Below, piece by piece: positions 40,166-49,566 of a DNA stretch of 64,000 bases. The stretch lies in contig CAVQLG010000016.1 in the NCBI GenBank assembly GCA_963713275.1, forward strand, positions 72,790-136,789, read 5' to 3'. Under the pieces are notes generated by a model, which had not been told where the DNA came from, searched no databases, and saw nothing but the letters and a program-made list of their open reading frames with translations. Made by a program: the position numbers and the translations under genes. Every line of letters begins with the position of its first letter. Positions within the stretch are counted from its first letter, which is position 1. The DNA is from CAIWHR01 sp963713275. GTDB taxonomy: Bacteria > Pseudomonadota > Gammaproteobacteria > Burkholderiales > Casimicrobiaceae.

Positions 40166-41524
40166 ATGAGCCATTCCCGCCAGTATTTCGGCACCGACGG
40201 CGTCCGCGGACGCGTCGGTGAGCCCCCGATCACGCCCGAGATCGTCCTCAAGCTCGGCTGGGCTGCCGGGCGTGTGCTGGCCGCCGACACACTGCGCGCG
40301 GGCAAGCGCCCCGGCGTGCTGATCGGCAAGGACACGCGCATCTCCGGCTATCTGCTGGAGGCGGCGCTCGAAGCCGGGTTCTCCGCCGCGGGGGTCGACG
40401 TCTACCTCTCGGGGCCGCTGCCCACGCCCGCAGTCGCGTACCTCACCCGGGCGCTGCGGCTGTCCGCTGGCGTCGTGATCAGCGCGTCCCACAACCCCTA
40501 CGACGACAACGGCATCAAGTTCTTCTCGGGCGACGGCAGCAAGCTACCCGATGTCGTCGAACTGGCGATCGAGGAGCGCATGCACGAGCCGCTGACCTGC
40601 GCGCCCTCGGCCGAACTCGGCAAGGCGCGCCGGCTGTCCGACGCGCCGGGCCGCTACATCGAGTTCTGCAAGAGCACGTTCCCCAACGAGCTCGACCTTC
40701 GCGGCTGGCGCCTCGTCGTCGACTGCGCGCACGGCGCGGGGTATCACGTCGCGCCGCCCGTGTTCCACGAGCTGGGAGCCGACGTGGTTGCCATCGGCAA
40801 CGAGCCCGACGGACTCAACATCAACGCCGGAGTGGGCGCGACGAATCCCGAGTGTTTGCGCCGCGCGGTGGTCGAGCACCGGGCGGACCTCGGCATCGCC
40901 CTCGACGGCGACGGCGACCGCCTGCTGATGGTCGACCGCGACGGGCGGGCGTACGACGGCGATCAGCTGCTCTACGTGATCGCGATGGACTACCGGCGCC
41001 GCGGCGCGCTGGTGGGCGGCGTGATCGGCACGCTGATGACCAATCTCGGCTTCGAGAAGGCGTTGGCCGCGCAGGGCATCGTGCTCGAACGCGCCCGGGT
41101 TGGCGACCGCTACGTGCTCGAACGCCTCACCGAGAAGGGCTGGCTGCTGGGCGGCGAGAATTCCGGGCACCTCCTCTGCCTCGACAAGCACACGACCGGC
41201 GACGCGATCGTCGCCGCGCTGGCGGTGCTGCGCGCGCTGATCGAGCAGCGCAAGACGCTTGCCGAGGCGGCGGGTCCGGTGCAACTCTACCCGCAGCGCC
41301 TGATCAACGTTCCGGTTGCGAAGGGATGGGACTGGGCCCGCAGCGAGGCTGTGCGCGTCGCCGAACGTTCGGCGAGCGCGTCGCTCGGAGACACGGGGCG
41401 CGTACTGTTGCGGCCCTCCGGCACCGAGCCGGTGTTGCGGGTGATGGTGGAGGCGTGCGAGCGCGAGAGCGCCGACCTGCACGCGGAAGCACTCGCGCGC
41501 GCGATCGCCGAAGCCGCCACCTGA
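40166..41524 (+). CDS. glmM: Phosphoglucosamine mutase
   Basis: 452-residue enzyme converting glucosamine-6-phosphate to glucosamine-1-phosphate for cell-wall precursors. The start RQYFGTDGVRGRVG is typical. The active-site phosphoserine loop is VVISASHNPYDDNGIKFF, the magnesium loop ALDGDGDRLLMVD, the sugar-binding loop GENSGHLL and the phosphate-binding loop LRPSGTEPVLRVMVE. The ATG is at 40166. It is the last gene of the ftsH-folP-glmM series, and relA follows after 72 bp. Confidence 0.98.
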   Translation: MSHSRQYFGTDGVRGRVGEPPITPEIVLKLGWAAGRVLAADTLRAGKRPGVLIGKDTRISGYLLEAALEAGFSAAGVDVYLSGPLPTPAVAYLTRALRLSAGVVISASHNPYDDNGIKFFSGDGSKLPDVVELAIEERMHEPLTCAPSAELGKARRLSDAPGRYIEFCKSTFPNELDLRGWRLVVDCAHGAGYHVAPPVFHELGADVVAIGNEPDGLNINAGVGATNPECLRRAVVEHRADLGIALDGDGDRLLMVDRDGRAYDGDQLLYVIAMDYRRRGALVGGVIGTLMTNLGFEKALAAQGIVLERARVGDRYVLERLTEKGWLLGGENSGHLLCLDKHTTGDAIVAALAVLRALIEQRKTLAEAAGPVQLYPQRLINVPVAKGWDWARSEAVRVAERSASASLGDTGRVLLRPSGTEPVLRVMVEACERESADLHAEALARAIAEAAT

Positions 41525-41584
41525 CGCGTCGGCGCAAGCCGGCGCGCCCGCGGCGCAGGCGGACGCTTGCGGGCTTGCCTCGCC

Positions 41585-41590
41585 TATAAT
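41585..41590 (+). promoter_or_regulatory. -10 box abutting relA
   Basis: A perfect TATAAT lies exactly six bases before the relA ATG, so transcription would begin at the start codon. The -35 region is poor. This is another instance of the leaderless layout. Confidence 0.5.
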
Positions 41591-41596
41591 CCGGCC

Positions 41597-43819
41597 ATGG
41601 TCGCTGTCGTCCACGCCGCGCCGAAGACCGCAGCCCCCGAGGCCATCGCGGCATGGCTCGACGGCCTCGCCGGCAGCTATCCACAGGACGACATCGCCGG
41701 CATCCGGGCCGCATTCGAATACGCGCGAGAGCGCTGCGCTGAGGCGGCCGGGCGCGACGGCGAGCGCCTGATCGACCGCGCGATGGGGGCGGCCACGATC
41801 CTGGCCGGACTCGGGCTCGACGCCGGCGCCGTGCGCGCAGCGCTCTTGACCGGCTTGCCGGCGGCCGGGGCCTTCGACGCCGCCGCAGTGACCGGCGCCT
41901 TCGGTGCCGATGTCGCCGCTCTGGTCCCGGGTGTTGCCAGGATGGACGACATCCGCGCGCTGCCGGCGACCGGCAGCGCCGACGACCGGGCCGCGCAGGC
42001 CGAACGGCTGCGCAAGATGCTGCTCGCGATGGTCGAGGACTTCCGGGTGGTCCTGATCAAGCTCGCCGAGCGAACGCAGGCACTGCGCTTCCTGATGACG
42101 CGCGGGGAGGAGGCGCGGCCGTTGCGCGAGCGCACCGCGCGCGAGGTGCTCGACCTGTTCGCCCCGCTCGCCAACCGGCTCGGCGTGTGGCAGCTCAAAT
42201 GGGAGCTCGAAGACCTGTCGCTGCGCGCACTCGAGCCCGAGGCGTACAAGGCGATCGCCCGCATGCTGGACGAGCGGCGGCTCGACCGCACCCGCTACAT
42301 CGAGGAAGTCGTCGCGACGCTGAGGCGGGAGCTCGCGCAGGCGGGCATCCGCGGCGAGGTGACGGGCCGGCCCAAGCACATCTACAGCATCTGGAACAAG
42401 ATGCGGCGCAAGCAGTCGGAAATCGACGCGCTCTACGACATCCGCGCCGTGCGGGTCCTGGTGAACGACGTGAAGGACTGCTACGCCGCGCTCGGCGTCG
42501 TCCACCAGCTGTGGACGCCCCTGCCGGACGAGTTCGACGACTACATCGCCAAGCCCAAGGCCAACGACTATCGTTCGCTGCACACCGCGGTCATCGGTCC
42601 CGAAGGCAAACCGCTCGAAGTACAGATCCGCACCTTCGAAATGCACCAGCATTCCGAGTACGGTGTCGCTGCGCACTGGCGCTACAAGGAGGGCGGGCAG
42701 AAGGGAATGCGCCGCGATCCGGGGTTCGAGGACCGGATCGCGTGGCTGAGACAGGTGCTGGACTGGAAGGATGCCGTCGCCGACGCGTCCGAGTGGATGT
42801 CGGCGTTCAAGAGCAGCCTGTTCACCGGCACGATCTACGTGCTGACGCCGCAGGGTCGCGTCGTCGACCTCCCGCGCGGCGCGACGCCGGTCGACTTCGC
42901 ATACGCCGTGCACACCGATCTGGGCCACCGCTGCCGCGGCGCGCGCGTGGACGGCGCTCTGGTCCCGCTCAACCACGTGCTCGACAACGGCCAGCAGGTC
43001 GAGATCGTGACGGCGAAGCAGGGCGGGCCGTCGCGCGACTGGCTCAATCCGGATCTGGGCTACGTGCACAGCCACCGGGCACGCTCCAAGGTCAGGCAGT
43101 GGTTCAAGGCGCAACAGCTCGCGGCGACGCTGGCGCAGGGCCGCGCCGTCGTCGAGCGCGAGCTGCAGCGGGCCGGCGCGACGGCGGTGAATCTCGACGT
43201 GGTCGCCGCCAAGGCCGGGATGCCCAGGGCCGACGATCTGTTCGCGGCCGTCGCGCGCGACGAAGTCAACATGCGTCAGTTGCAGACGGCGATCCGCGCC
43301 GTCACCGCGCCGGACGCGCCTCAGCCCGCCGCGCCGGGGCTGGAGCAGGTCGCCCGGGCAAGCCGCGCCGAAGGGGCGGGCAGCGGGATCATGATTCACG
43401 GCGTCGATCGGCTGCTGACGCACCTCGCCCGCTGCTGCAAGCCCGCGCCGCCGGACGGAATCGTCGGTTTCGTCACCCGCGGCAAGGGGGTGAGCATCCA
43501 TCGGCGCTCCTGCGCTGCCGTCGTCCGGATGCGGGAACGCGAGCCCGAGCGGGTCATCGCCGCGGATTGGGGCGCCGCGCGCGACGAGGTCTTTCCGGTC
43601 GACGTCGTGCTGGAGGCGATGGACCGGCAGGGGCTGCTGCGCGATGTCACCGAGGTGTTCGCCCGCGAGCGGGTGAACGTCACGGCGGCGAATACGCTGA
43701 CACGCCACCAGCACGTGCGCATGGCGTTCACGCTGGAGGTGAAGGGCCTCGACGTACTGCAGCGCGCGCTGGCGCTGGTCCGCGACGTGCCCGGCGTGCT
43801 CGCGGCGGGGCGGCGCTGA
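41597..43819 (+). CDS. relA: GTP pyrophosphokinase RelA
   Basis: 740-residue stringent-response enzyme making (p)ppGpp on stalled ribosomes. The N-terminal hydrolase-like domain lacks the His-Asp pair (LLTGLPAAGAF where SpoT has LLHD), so hydrolysis is unlikely. The synthetase domain has the acidic EFDDY signature of monofunctional RelA, after DIRAVRVLVNDVKDCYAAL. TGS domain IYVLTPQGRVVDLPRGATPVDFAYAVHT follows, then the zinc-finger-like HLARCCKPAPPDGIVGFVTRGKGVSIHRRSC and a C-terminal ACT domain. The ATG at 41597 starts six bases after TATAAT. The upstream ATG at 41567 would lie before this promoter. Confidence 0.95.
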   Translation: MVAVVHAAPKTAAPEAIAAWLDGLAGSYPQDDIAGIRAAFEYARERCAEAAGRDGERLIDRAMGAATILAGLGLDAGAVRAALLTGLPAAGAFDAAAVTGAFGADVAALVPGVARMDDIRALPATGSADDRAAQAERLRKMLLAMVEDFRVVLIKLAERTQALRFLMTRGEEARPLRERTAREVLDLFAPLANRLGVWQLKWELEDLSLRALEPEAYKAIARMLDERRLDRTRYIEEVVATLRRELAQAGIRGEVTGRPKHIYSIWNKMRRKQSEIDALYDIRAVRVLVNDVKDCYAALGVVHQLWTPLPDEFDDYIAKPKANDYRSLHTAVIGPEGKPLEVQIRTFEMHQHSEYGVAAHWRYKEGGQKGMRRDPGFEDRIAWLRQVLDWKDAVADASEWMSAFKSSLFTGTIYVLTPQGRVVDLPRGATPVDFAYAVHTDLGHRCRGARVDGALVPLNHVLDNGQQVEIVTAKQGGPSRDWLNPDLGYVHSHRARSKVRQWFKAQQLAATLAQGRAVVERELQRAGATAVNLDVVAAKAGMPRADDLFAAVARDEVNMRQLQTAIRAVTAPDAPQPAAPGLEQVARASRAEGAGSGIMIHGVDRLLTHLARCCKPAPPDGIVGFVTRGKGVSIHRRSCAAVVRMREREPERVIAADWGAARDEVFPVDVVLEAMDRQGLLRDVTEVFARERVNVTAANTLTRHQHVRMAFTLEVKGLDVLQRALALVRDVPGVLAAGRR

Positions 43820-43888
43820 GCGCCGCCGGCCGCGACACTGCCGCCTGGCACGAAGCCGAGTCAGTGCGCAGCGGCGGGGTGTTCCCGC

Positions 43889-45637
43889 CTACGGCGGCAC
43901 GCAACCGATTACGCCGAGATCGCCGCGCCCCTCCGCAATGTACCCCTGCCCGACCATTGCGTTGCGCACGGCGAGGCTCGTCGTATAGCGGTGGTTGGGC
44001 GCACCCGTGCGTCCGCCGTTGTACAGGCGGAATAGCGGCGCGGTTCCGGCGCCGCAGCTGCCATCGGCGTCCGGCTCGATCAGAGCAAACACCTCCGCCT
44101 CGAACTGCCAGTCGCGGTTGGCCTTCACGTCAGCACACTCGGCAGTGAACGGGGTGTAGAAATGGGAGCTCTTGGGCGCGAACGCGGTCGTGAAGAAGCG
44201 GCACACGCTTGAGGCGTCCCGGGCGCCCAGCCGATAGGCATCGAACGTATGGCCGGTGCGCGCCCAGCCCGTGAACACGCCCGCGTCCAACGCGGCGATC
44301 TCGTCGGCGTGGGCGGTGATGAAGTAATGCCCGAACTGCTCGTGGAAGTATTCGACGACGGCGACCGCAGCGCGGCTGCCGTCGCCAATCGTGAAGGTCT
44401 GTGCGACCTGCGGCGCCGGCTGGTAGGTGGCGTCTCCGGCCTGGTTGGCCAGGATCGTGCAGACCCCCGTGGCAGCGGCGGTGACCGTGTTGCCGATGAC
44501 CGTGCAGACGGATGGCGTCTTGCTGCTGAAGGTGACGGCCAACCCGGACGTTGCGGTGGCGGTGACGGTGCCGCGGGTACCCACGATGACCTCGGGCGCC
44601 GCGCCGAAAGCGATCGTCTGGTCGCGGCGCATGTCGGCAACGAAGTCCACCTTGACGTTGGTTGCGGACCAGGCGACCGAGAACTCCTGCGCCGCACCCC
44701 ACGCCGCGCCCTCGGCACGCACGCTGACGCTGCCCGCGCCGCCGGCAAGGGGAATGGCGTAACCACCCGAGGCGGACGTGATCGCGTAGTTGCCCTGACT
44801 GGTGCTGACGGTCACGCCGGGGATTCCCTCGCCGACGCTGTAGAACCCGTCGTGGTCGCGGTCGCGATAGGCGACGCCGACGACGAAGAGGTGGCCGCCA
44901 CGGCGACCAAAGTTCTCGGTGACCACCCGTGGGCCGACCGCGGTGTGCGACGACGTTTCGCTGACGATGCCGATGCCGATTTCCGAGTAGACGGGGCCGG
45001 AAGCGGAGAAGTTCATGATGTTCATGCGATGACCAAGGCTTGGCACTCCCCAGTCCGCATTGAATCCCGCGTGCCCGTGGAAGACGCTCTGCGCATAGGC
45101 GAAGACGTTCTCGGCGGCAGCACTCCACGCCGTGTAGCCCGCCGCATTGATGCGCTGGGCCATGCTGGAGCCGTCGCTGCCGGTGTGGCCCTGAAAGCCG
45201 CGGGCGACCATGTCCTGGCTGTGGCGGCGTGCGGCAGCGATGAGATCGGGGTTGAAGGCCAGCGGGGGGCGCGCCGGATAGCTGGCGAACTGCGCGGCCA
45301 TCTCGTCGAGGTCCACCCGGAAGTACGCGTAGGCGTCCAGGACGTCGGCGTCGGTGGTCGTGCGAAGGCGCACCCCCTCCAGCGGCGGGTTCGCGCGGGC
45401 CCGGTTGATGAGTTCGAGCAGGAATTGCTCTTCCGCGCTCGGTTCGCCGTGATCGTACGGGCCGACGTCGGCGTGACCGGCCTTTTGTTCGGGTGCCGTC
45501 GCCCAGATCGCCGGCGGATCGAGGGTGGGCGACCTGGGAGGCGACGCGGACGCGGCGAGCGGCGCAAGCGCGATCCAGAACGCGATCGCCAGCGAGGCTG
45601 CCGGACGGGCACGACCCTGGGCGGGGATGGGGCGCAT
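43889..45637 (-). CDS. Secreted CAP/SCP-domain protein with Ig-like and DUF5648 modules
   Basis: 582-residue exported protein. Signal peptide (PAASLAIAFWIALAPLAASA), then a CAP (SCP/PR1) domain from about residue 65 to 230 with EQFLLELINRARANP, the His in RRHSQDMVARGFQGHTGSDG, ENVFAYAQS and LGHRMNIMNFSA. Next come a carboxypeptidase-regulatory-like segment (GIPGVTVSTSQGNYAITSASGGYAI), a bacterial Ig-like repeat (QTIAFGAAPEVIVGTRGTVT...CTILANQAGDATYQPAP) and a C-terminal DUF5648-type module (VVEYFHEQFGHYFITAHADEIAALD...HFYTPFTAECADVKAN...NHRYTTSLAVRNAM). Likely surface-exposed or secreted, function unknown. Convergent with relA. Confidence 0.88.
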   Translation of the reverse strand: MRPIPAQGRARPAASLAIAFWIALAPLAASASPPRSPTLDPPAIWATAPEQKAGHADVGPYDHGEPSAEEQFLLELINRARANPPLEGVRLRTTTDADVLDAYAYFRVDLDEMAAQFASYPARPPLAFNPDLIAAARRHSQDMVARGFQGHTGSDGSSMAQRINAAGYTAWSAAAENVFAYAQSVFHGHAGFNADWGVPSLGHRMNIMNFSASGPVYSEIGIGIVSETSSHTAVGPRVVTENFGRRGGHLFVVGVAYRDRDHDGFYSVGEGIPGVTVSTSQGNYAITSASGGYAIPLAGGAGSVSVRAEGAAWGAAQEFSVAWSATNVKVDFVADMRRDQTIAFGAAPEVIVGTRGTVTATATSGLAVTFSSKTPSVCTVIGNTVTAAATGVCTILANQAGDATYQPAPQVAQTFTIGDGSRAAVAVVEYFHEQFGHYFITAHADEIAALDAGVFTGWARTGHTFDAYRLGARDASSVCRFFTTAFAPKSSHFYTPFTAECADVKANRDWQFEAEVFALIEPDADGSCGAGTAPLFRLYNGGRTGAPNHRYTTSLAVRNAMVGQGYIAEGRGDLGVIGCVPP

Positions 45638-45819
45638 CGATTGCTCCGACAGGAAGGTATCGAAACCACGGATCAAGCAGGGGCGTTGCGCCGAACGGGG
45701 GCCGCAGCCACGGTCGTCCCAGGACTGCGCCCGCTCCCGCCGCGTTGCGACGCGGCGCGGTCGGCGGTCCGATGCAGCGGGGTTTGCGTGGACGGCCACG
45801 GTTCGCTCCGGCCGCGGCG

Positions 45820-46911
45820 TCAACGGTCGATCCGGTGGCGCTCCACGACGTCTTCGTCGATCTCGATGCCGAGGCCCGGGCGGTCCGACACGTCGATCTT
45901 GCCGCCCACCGGACGGAAGTTCGGCCGGATGAAGTCGTGCGCCAACGGTGCGGTGTTGATCTCGATCTCGTCGCTGTGCGGGTTCGCCAGCACGAAATGC
46001 GCCGTCGCGGCGACGCCGGGTCCGTAGTAGAACGAGTGGGTGATCAGCGGCAGGTTCCACGCTTCGGCCATCCCCAGGATCTTGCGGCAGGGCAGGAGCC
46101 CGCCCGACTTGATGACGTCGGGCTGCAGGAGGTCGACGGCGTCCTTTTCGAGCAGGCTCTTGAAGCCGAAGTGCGTGTATTCGTTCTCGCCGGCCGCGAT
46201 CTCGATGTTGGAGCGCTCGCGCACGAACCGCAACCCATCGTAGTCGTCCATCGGGTGCACGGGCTCCTCGAGCCAGCGCACGCCGTGCTCTTCCATCCGC
46301 CGGGCCATCGCAACCGCCTCGCGCGGCGTCCAGCAGCCGTTGACGTCCACCGCCAGGTCGACGCCGGGGCCGATCGCGCGCCGGGTGAGCGCGACCGATT
46401 CGATGTCCCGCTGGTGCAGCTTCACCAGGTGGTAGCCTTCGCCGGCCATCGCGGCGGCGTCCGCCGCCGCGTCCTCGGCGCGTTCGTAGGGCGGCAGGCT
46501 CGCGTACGCGCGGATCCGATCCCAACACGCGCCGCCCAGGAGCTTGTACACCGGCTGGCCGCAGGACTTGCCGAGGATGTCCCAGAGGGCGACTTCGACG
46601 CCGCTGATCGCGTTGACGACCATTCCCTTGCGCCCGTAGCGGAAGGTCGCGAAGTACATCCTGCGCCACAGGGTCTCGATGCGCGTGGGGTCGGCGCCCA
46701 GCAGCCGCGGGCGCAGCGCTTCGTTGATGAAGGTCGCGACCGCCCGGGGCGTTAAGCGGAACGCCTCGCCCAGCCCGACGATGCCCTCGTCGGTGTGGAC
46801 CTTGACCAGGACGTGCCCGTCGCTCTCGGGGTTGAGTCCGGTCGTCGAGCGCGCGAACTTCAACGCCTGCGGGATGGAGAGCGGGATGGCCTCGACGTCG
46901 GTGATTCTCAT
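45820..46911 (-). CDS. Enolase-superfamily (mandelate racemase/muconate lactonising) enzyme
   Basis: 363-residue sugar-acid dehydratase or racemase. The capping domain is at the N-terminus and a TIM barrel follows. Metal ligands appear to be D189 (LAVDVNGCW), E215 (RWLEEPVHP) and E242 (AAGENEY). The acid/base candidates are K164 and H166 in LVKLHQRD and H292 in LITHSFYYGPG. It lacks the His after the first ligand typical of galactonate dehydratase (Asn191 instead), so the substrate is uncertain. It lies just downstream of the Liv-type ABC transporter and may process an imported compound. That link is inference. Confidence 0.88.
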   Translation of the reverse strand: MRITDVEAIPLSIPQALKFARSTTGLNPESDGHVLVKVHTDEGIVGLGEAFRLTPRAVATFINEALRPRLLGADPTRIETLWRRMYFATFRYGRKGMVVNAISGVEVALWDILGKSCGQPVYKLLGGACWDRIRAYASLPPYERAEDAAADAAAMAGEGYHLVKLHQRDIESVALTRRAIGPGVDLAVDVNGCWTPREAVAMARRMEEHGVRWLEEPVHPMDDYDGLRFVRERSNIEIAAGENEYTHFGFKSLLEKDAVDLLQPDVIKSGGLLPCRKILGMAEAWNLPLITHSFYYGPGVAATAHFVLANPHSDEIEINTAPLAHDFIRPNFRPVGGKIDVSDRPGLGIEIDEDVVERHRIDR

Positions 46912-47084
46912 GGCGTGCGACCCCTTCGAAACGCGGCGATGCCGCGGTCATTGATTGCGTGGCAGCAGCACCATTCTACCGGTCGCGGACGCCCGATCGA
47001 CGCCGGGCGTCCGGGCCCTCGGGTCGGCGGGGTCGGCGGGGTCGGCGGGTCCGCGGATCGCACTCGTGACCGCTTCGAAGTCGC

Positions 47085-47796
47085 TCAAACACCGAGATAG
47101 CGATGCTTGGCCAACGCATCCGCCAGCAGCGCGGCGGGCGGGCCCTCCCACGTGACGCGGCCTTTCTCCAGCACGCAGGCGCGATCGGCGAGCGGCGCCA
47201 GCTCGGCGAGGTTCTTGTCGATGAGGAGCAACGACTGCCCCTCGGCGCGCAGCGCCCCGAAGGCACTTCCAGATCTCGGCGCGGACGAGCGGCGCCAGCC
47301 CTTCGGTCGCCTCGTCGAGGATCAGCAGCTGCGGGTTGGTCATCAGCGCCCGGCCGACAGCGAGCATCTGCTGCTCGCCCCCGGACAGCGTGTTCGCAAA
47401 CTGGCCCTGGCGTGCCGCGAGGGCGGGGAACAGTCGCAGCACGCGCGCGAGCGTCCACGCTGTCCGTCCGTCCTTCGCCGGCCGGGCGGTCGCCACGAGA
47501 TTCTCGCGCACGGTCAGCGCGGGAAACACCTGGCGGCCCTCGGGAACGAGCCCCACGCCGGAGCGCGCAATGCGGAACGACGGCCAGTCCTGCACCGGAA
47601 CGCCGTCGAGCACGACGCGCCCGCGCGCCACGCGCGCGAGACCGATGATGGACCGCACGGCGGTCGTCTTGCCCATGCCGTTGCGGCCGAGCAGTGCCAG
47701 CGCTTCGCCGTGGCGAATCGCAAACGAAACGCCGAACAGCGCCTGGCTCGCGCCGTAGAAGGTCTCGATCGCCTCGACCGCGAGCAGCGCCGTCAT
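47085..47796 (-). CDS. livF: Branched-chain amino acid-type ABC transporter ATPase LivF (one apparent frameshift)
   Basis: Second ATPase of a Liv-type importer, 236 residues when corrected. Walker A LLGRNGMGKTTAVRSI, signature ANTLSGGEQQMLAVGRAL and Walker B PQLLILDEATEGLAP are clear. At the four-base C run 47255-47258 one extra base breaks the frame after AEIWKCLR. The other frame continues ALRAEGQSLLLIDKNLAELAPLADRACVLEKGRVTWEG, then LLADALAKHRYLGV*. The shift sits in a homopolymer and removes no residues, so it is probably a sequencing error. It is separated from livG by two bases. Confidence 0.9.
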
Positions 47797-47798
47797 CG

Positions 47799-48548
47799 TC
47801 AGTCGCCCTGCGCGCCGAGGTACGCTTCGCGCACGCCGGCGTCGTCGCGGATCGCCTGCGGTGAGCCGGTGGCGATGACCCGACCGTAGACCAGTACCGA
47901 CACCCGGTCGGCGAGCGAGAACACCGCGTCGATGTCGTGCTCGACCAACACAATGGTGAGTTCGCGCTTGAGCGAACGCAAGAGCGCGATCATGCGCGCC
48001 GAGTCCTCGTGACCCATGCCCGCCAGCGGCTCGTCCAGGAGCAGCATCCGCGGCGCGAGGGCGAGGGCCACGGCCAGCTCGAGCTGCCGGTGTTCGCCGT
48101 GGGACAGGTCGCTGCAGCGCGCGTCGGCGACCGGGGCGAGCCCGGCGCGCGCGAGGAACGAGCGCGCCGGCTCGCGCAGTGAGGCCTCCCGGCGGGCATC
48201 GCCGAAGAAGCGGAAGGAAGAGCCGCTCCTCGCCTGCACCGCCATCGCGACGTTGTCGAGCGCGCTCATCTCCCCCAGCAGCGTCGTGATCTGGAACGAG
48301 CGGCCGAGGCCCAGCCGGGTGCGCCGCCACGTCGCCAGCCGCGTGATGTCGTGGCCCTGAAACAGGATCGTCCCGTGATCCGGCGCGAGCTCGCCGGTGA
48401 GCTGCGCGATCAGCGTCGTCTTGCCCGCGCCGTTGGGGCCGATGACCGCGTGCAACTCGCCTTCCTCGATCGCGAGCGAGACCTCGTCGGTCGCCTTGAC
48501 TGCGCCGAACGACTTCGCGAGGCGCACGGTTTCGAGCAGCGTGGCCAT
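47799..48548 (-). CDS. livG: Branched-chain amino acid-type ABC transporter ATPase LivG
   Basis: 249-residue ATPase. Walker A VIGPNGAGKTTLIAQL, the LivG-type FQGHDITRLATWRRTRLGLGRSFQIT, signature DLSHGEHRQLELAVALAL, Walker B RMLLLDEPLAGMGHE and the switch His in VLVEHDIDAVFSLADRV. Start MATLLETVRLAKSFGAVKA. Third of the ABC genes in the operon, four bases from livM. Confidence 0.95.
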   Translation of the reverse strand: MATLLETVRLAKSFGAVKATDEVSLAIEEGELHAVIGPNGAGKTTLIAQLTGELAPDHGTILFQGHDITRLATWRRTRLGLGRSFQITTLLGEMSALDNVAMAVQARSGSSFRFFGDARREASLREPARSFLARAGLAPVADARCSDLSHGEHRQLELAVALALAPRMLLLDEPLAGMGHEDSARMIALLRSLKRELTIVLVEHDIDAVFSLADRVSVLVYGRVIATGSPQAIRDDAGVREAYLGAQGD

Positions 48549-48552
48549 CGCC

Positions 48553-49554
48553 TCAGCGTTTCCCCACCAGCAGACCCCACAGGCCGCGGCGCGCGAACAC
48601 GACGAACAGCACGAGCAGCGGCCCGAGGATCAGCATCCAGTGCTCGGTCCAGGCGGACAGGATCTGCTCGATCCCGAGCAGCGCGAACGCGCCCGCGATC
48701 GGGCCGTAGAGCGTTCCGGCACCGCCGAGGATGACCATCACCATCAACTCGCCGGACTTGATCCACGCCAGCATGTCCGGCGAGACGAAGCGCGCGGCGT
48801 TGGCCCACAGCGCGCCGGCCAGCGCCGCGCCGGCGGCCGCGATCACGAACGCGACCAGCTTGTAGCGGTAGACCGGGTAGCCGAGCGCGCAGAGGCGGCG
48901 CTCGCTCTGCTTGCAGCCGGAGAGCACCATGCCGAACCGCGAGCGGACGATGGCCGCGCACAACGCGGTCCAGCCGCCGAGGCAGGCGAGGCAGACGTAG
49001 TAGAACGCGGTTGCATCGCGCAGGTCGAACCCCGCCAGCGTGTTGCGCCGCCGCATCGCGAGCCCGTCGTCGCCGCCGTAGAATTTCACCGAGACGAACA
49101 GGAAAAAGAGCATCTGCGCGAACGCGAGCGTGATCATGATGAAGTGGATGCCCGACGTGCGCAGCGACAGCGCGCCGATCGGCAGCGCGACGAGCGCGGT
49201 CACCACGACGGCAAGCGGCCAGACGACGAGCGCCTCGGTGCTGCCGGGGAAGCCCAGCAGGGTCGAGCCGTCGTGGACGTGGAACGCGGCGATCGCCACC
49301 ACGTAGCCACCCAGGCCGAACCATGCGGCGTGGCCGAAGCTCGTGAGCCCGCCGATGCCGAGGATGAGGTCGAGGCTCACCGCGGCGATCGCGTAGATGA
49401 CGAAGCGCGTGAACGTGGCGACGAGGAACGGCTGGCCGATGCCCTGGGCGATCGCCGGCAGCGCGGCGAGCAGCAGGCACAGCGCCAGCAGAACCGCGCG
49501 CCGCCGCACGACCGGCCCCGGCGTGCGCATCGTCACGGGAGTGCGGGCGTCCAT
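48553..49554 (-). CDS. livM: Branched-chain amino acid-type ABC transporter permease LivM
   Basis: 333-residue permease with about nine membrane helices. Family segments are VSLDLILGIGGLTSFGHAAWFGLGGYVVAI, LRTSGIHFIMITLAFAQMLFFLFV, then GALWANAARFVSPDMLAWIKSGELMVMVILGGAGTLYGPIAGA. It is 12 bases downstream of livH. The substrate may be amino acids, urea or amides. This cannot be resolved from sequence alone. Confidence 0.94.
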   Translation of the reverse strand: MDARTPVTMRTPGPVVRRRAVLLALCLLLAALPAIAQGIGQPFLVATFTRFVIYAIAAVSLDLILGIGGLTSFGHAAWFGLGGYVVAIAAFHVHDGSTLLGFPGSTEALVVWPLAVVVTALVALPIGALSLRTSGIHFIMITLAFAQMLFFLFVSVKFYGGDDGLAMRRRNTLAGFDLRDATAFYYVCLACLGGWTALCAAIVRSRFGMVLSGCKQSERRLCALGYPVYRYKLVAFVIAAAGAALAGALWANAARFVSPDMLAWIKSGELMVMVILGGAGTLYGPIAGAFALLGIEQILSAWTEHWMLILGPLLVLFVVFARRGLWGLLVGKR

Positions 49555-49566
49555 CGCCGGGGAGCG

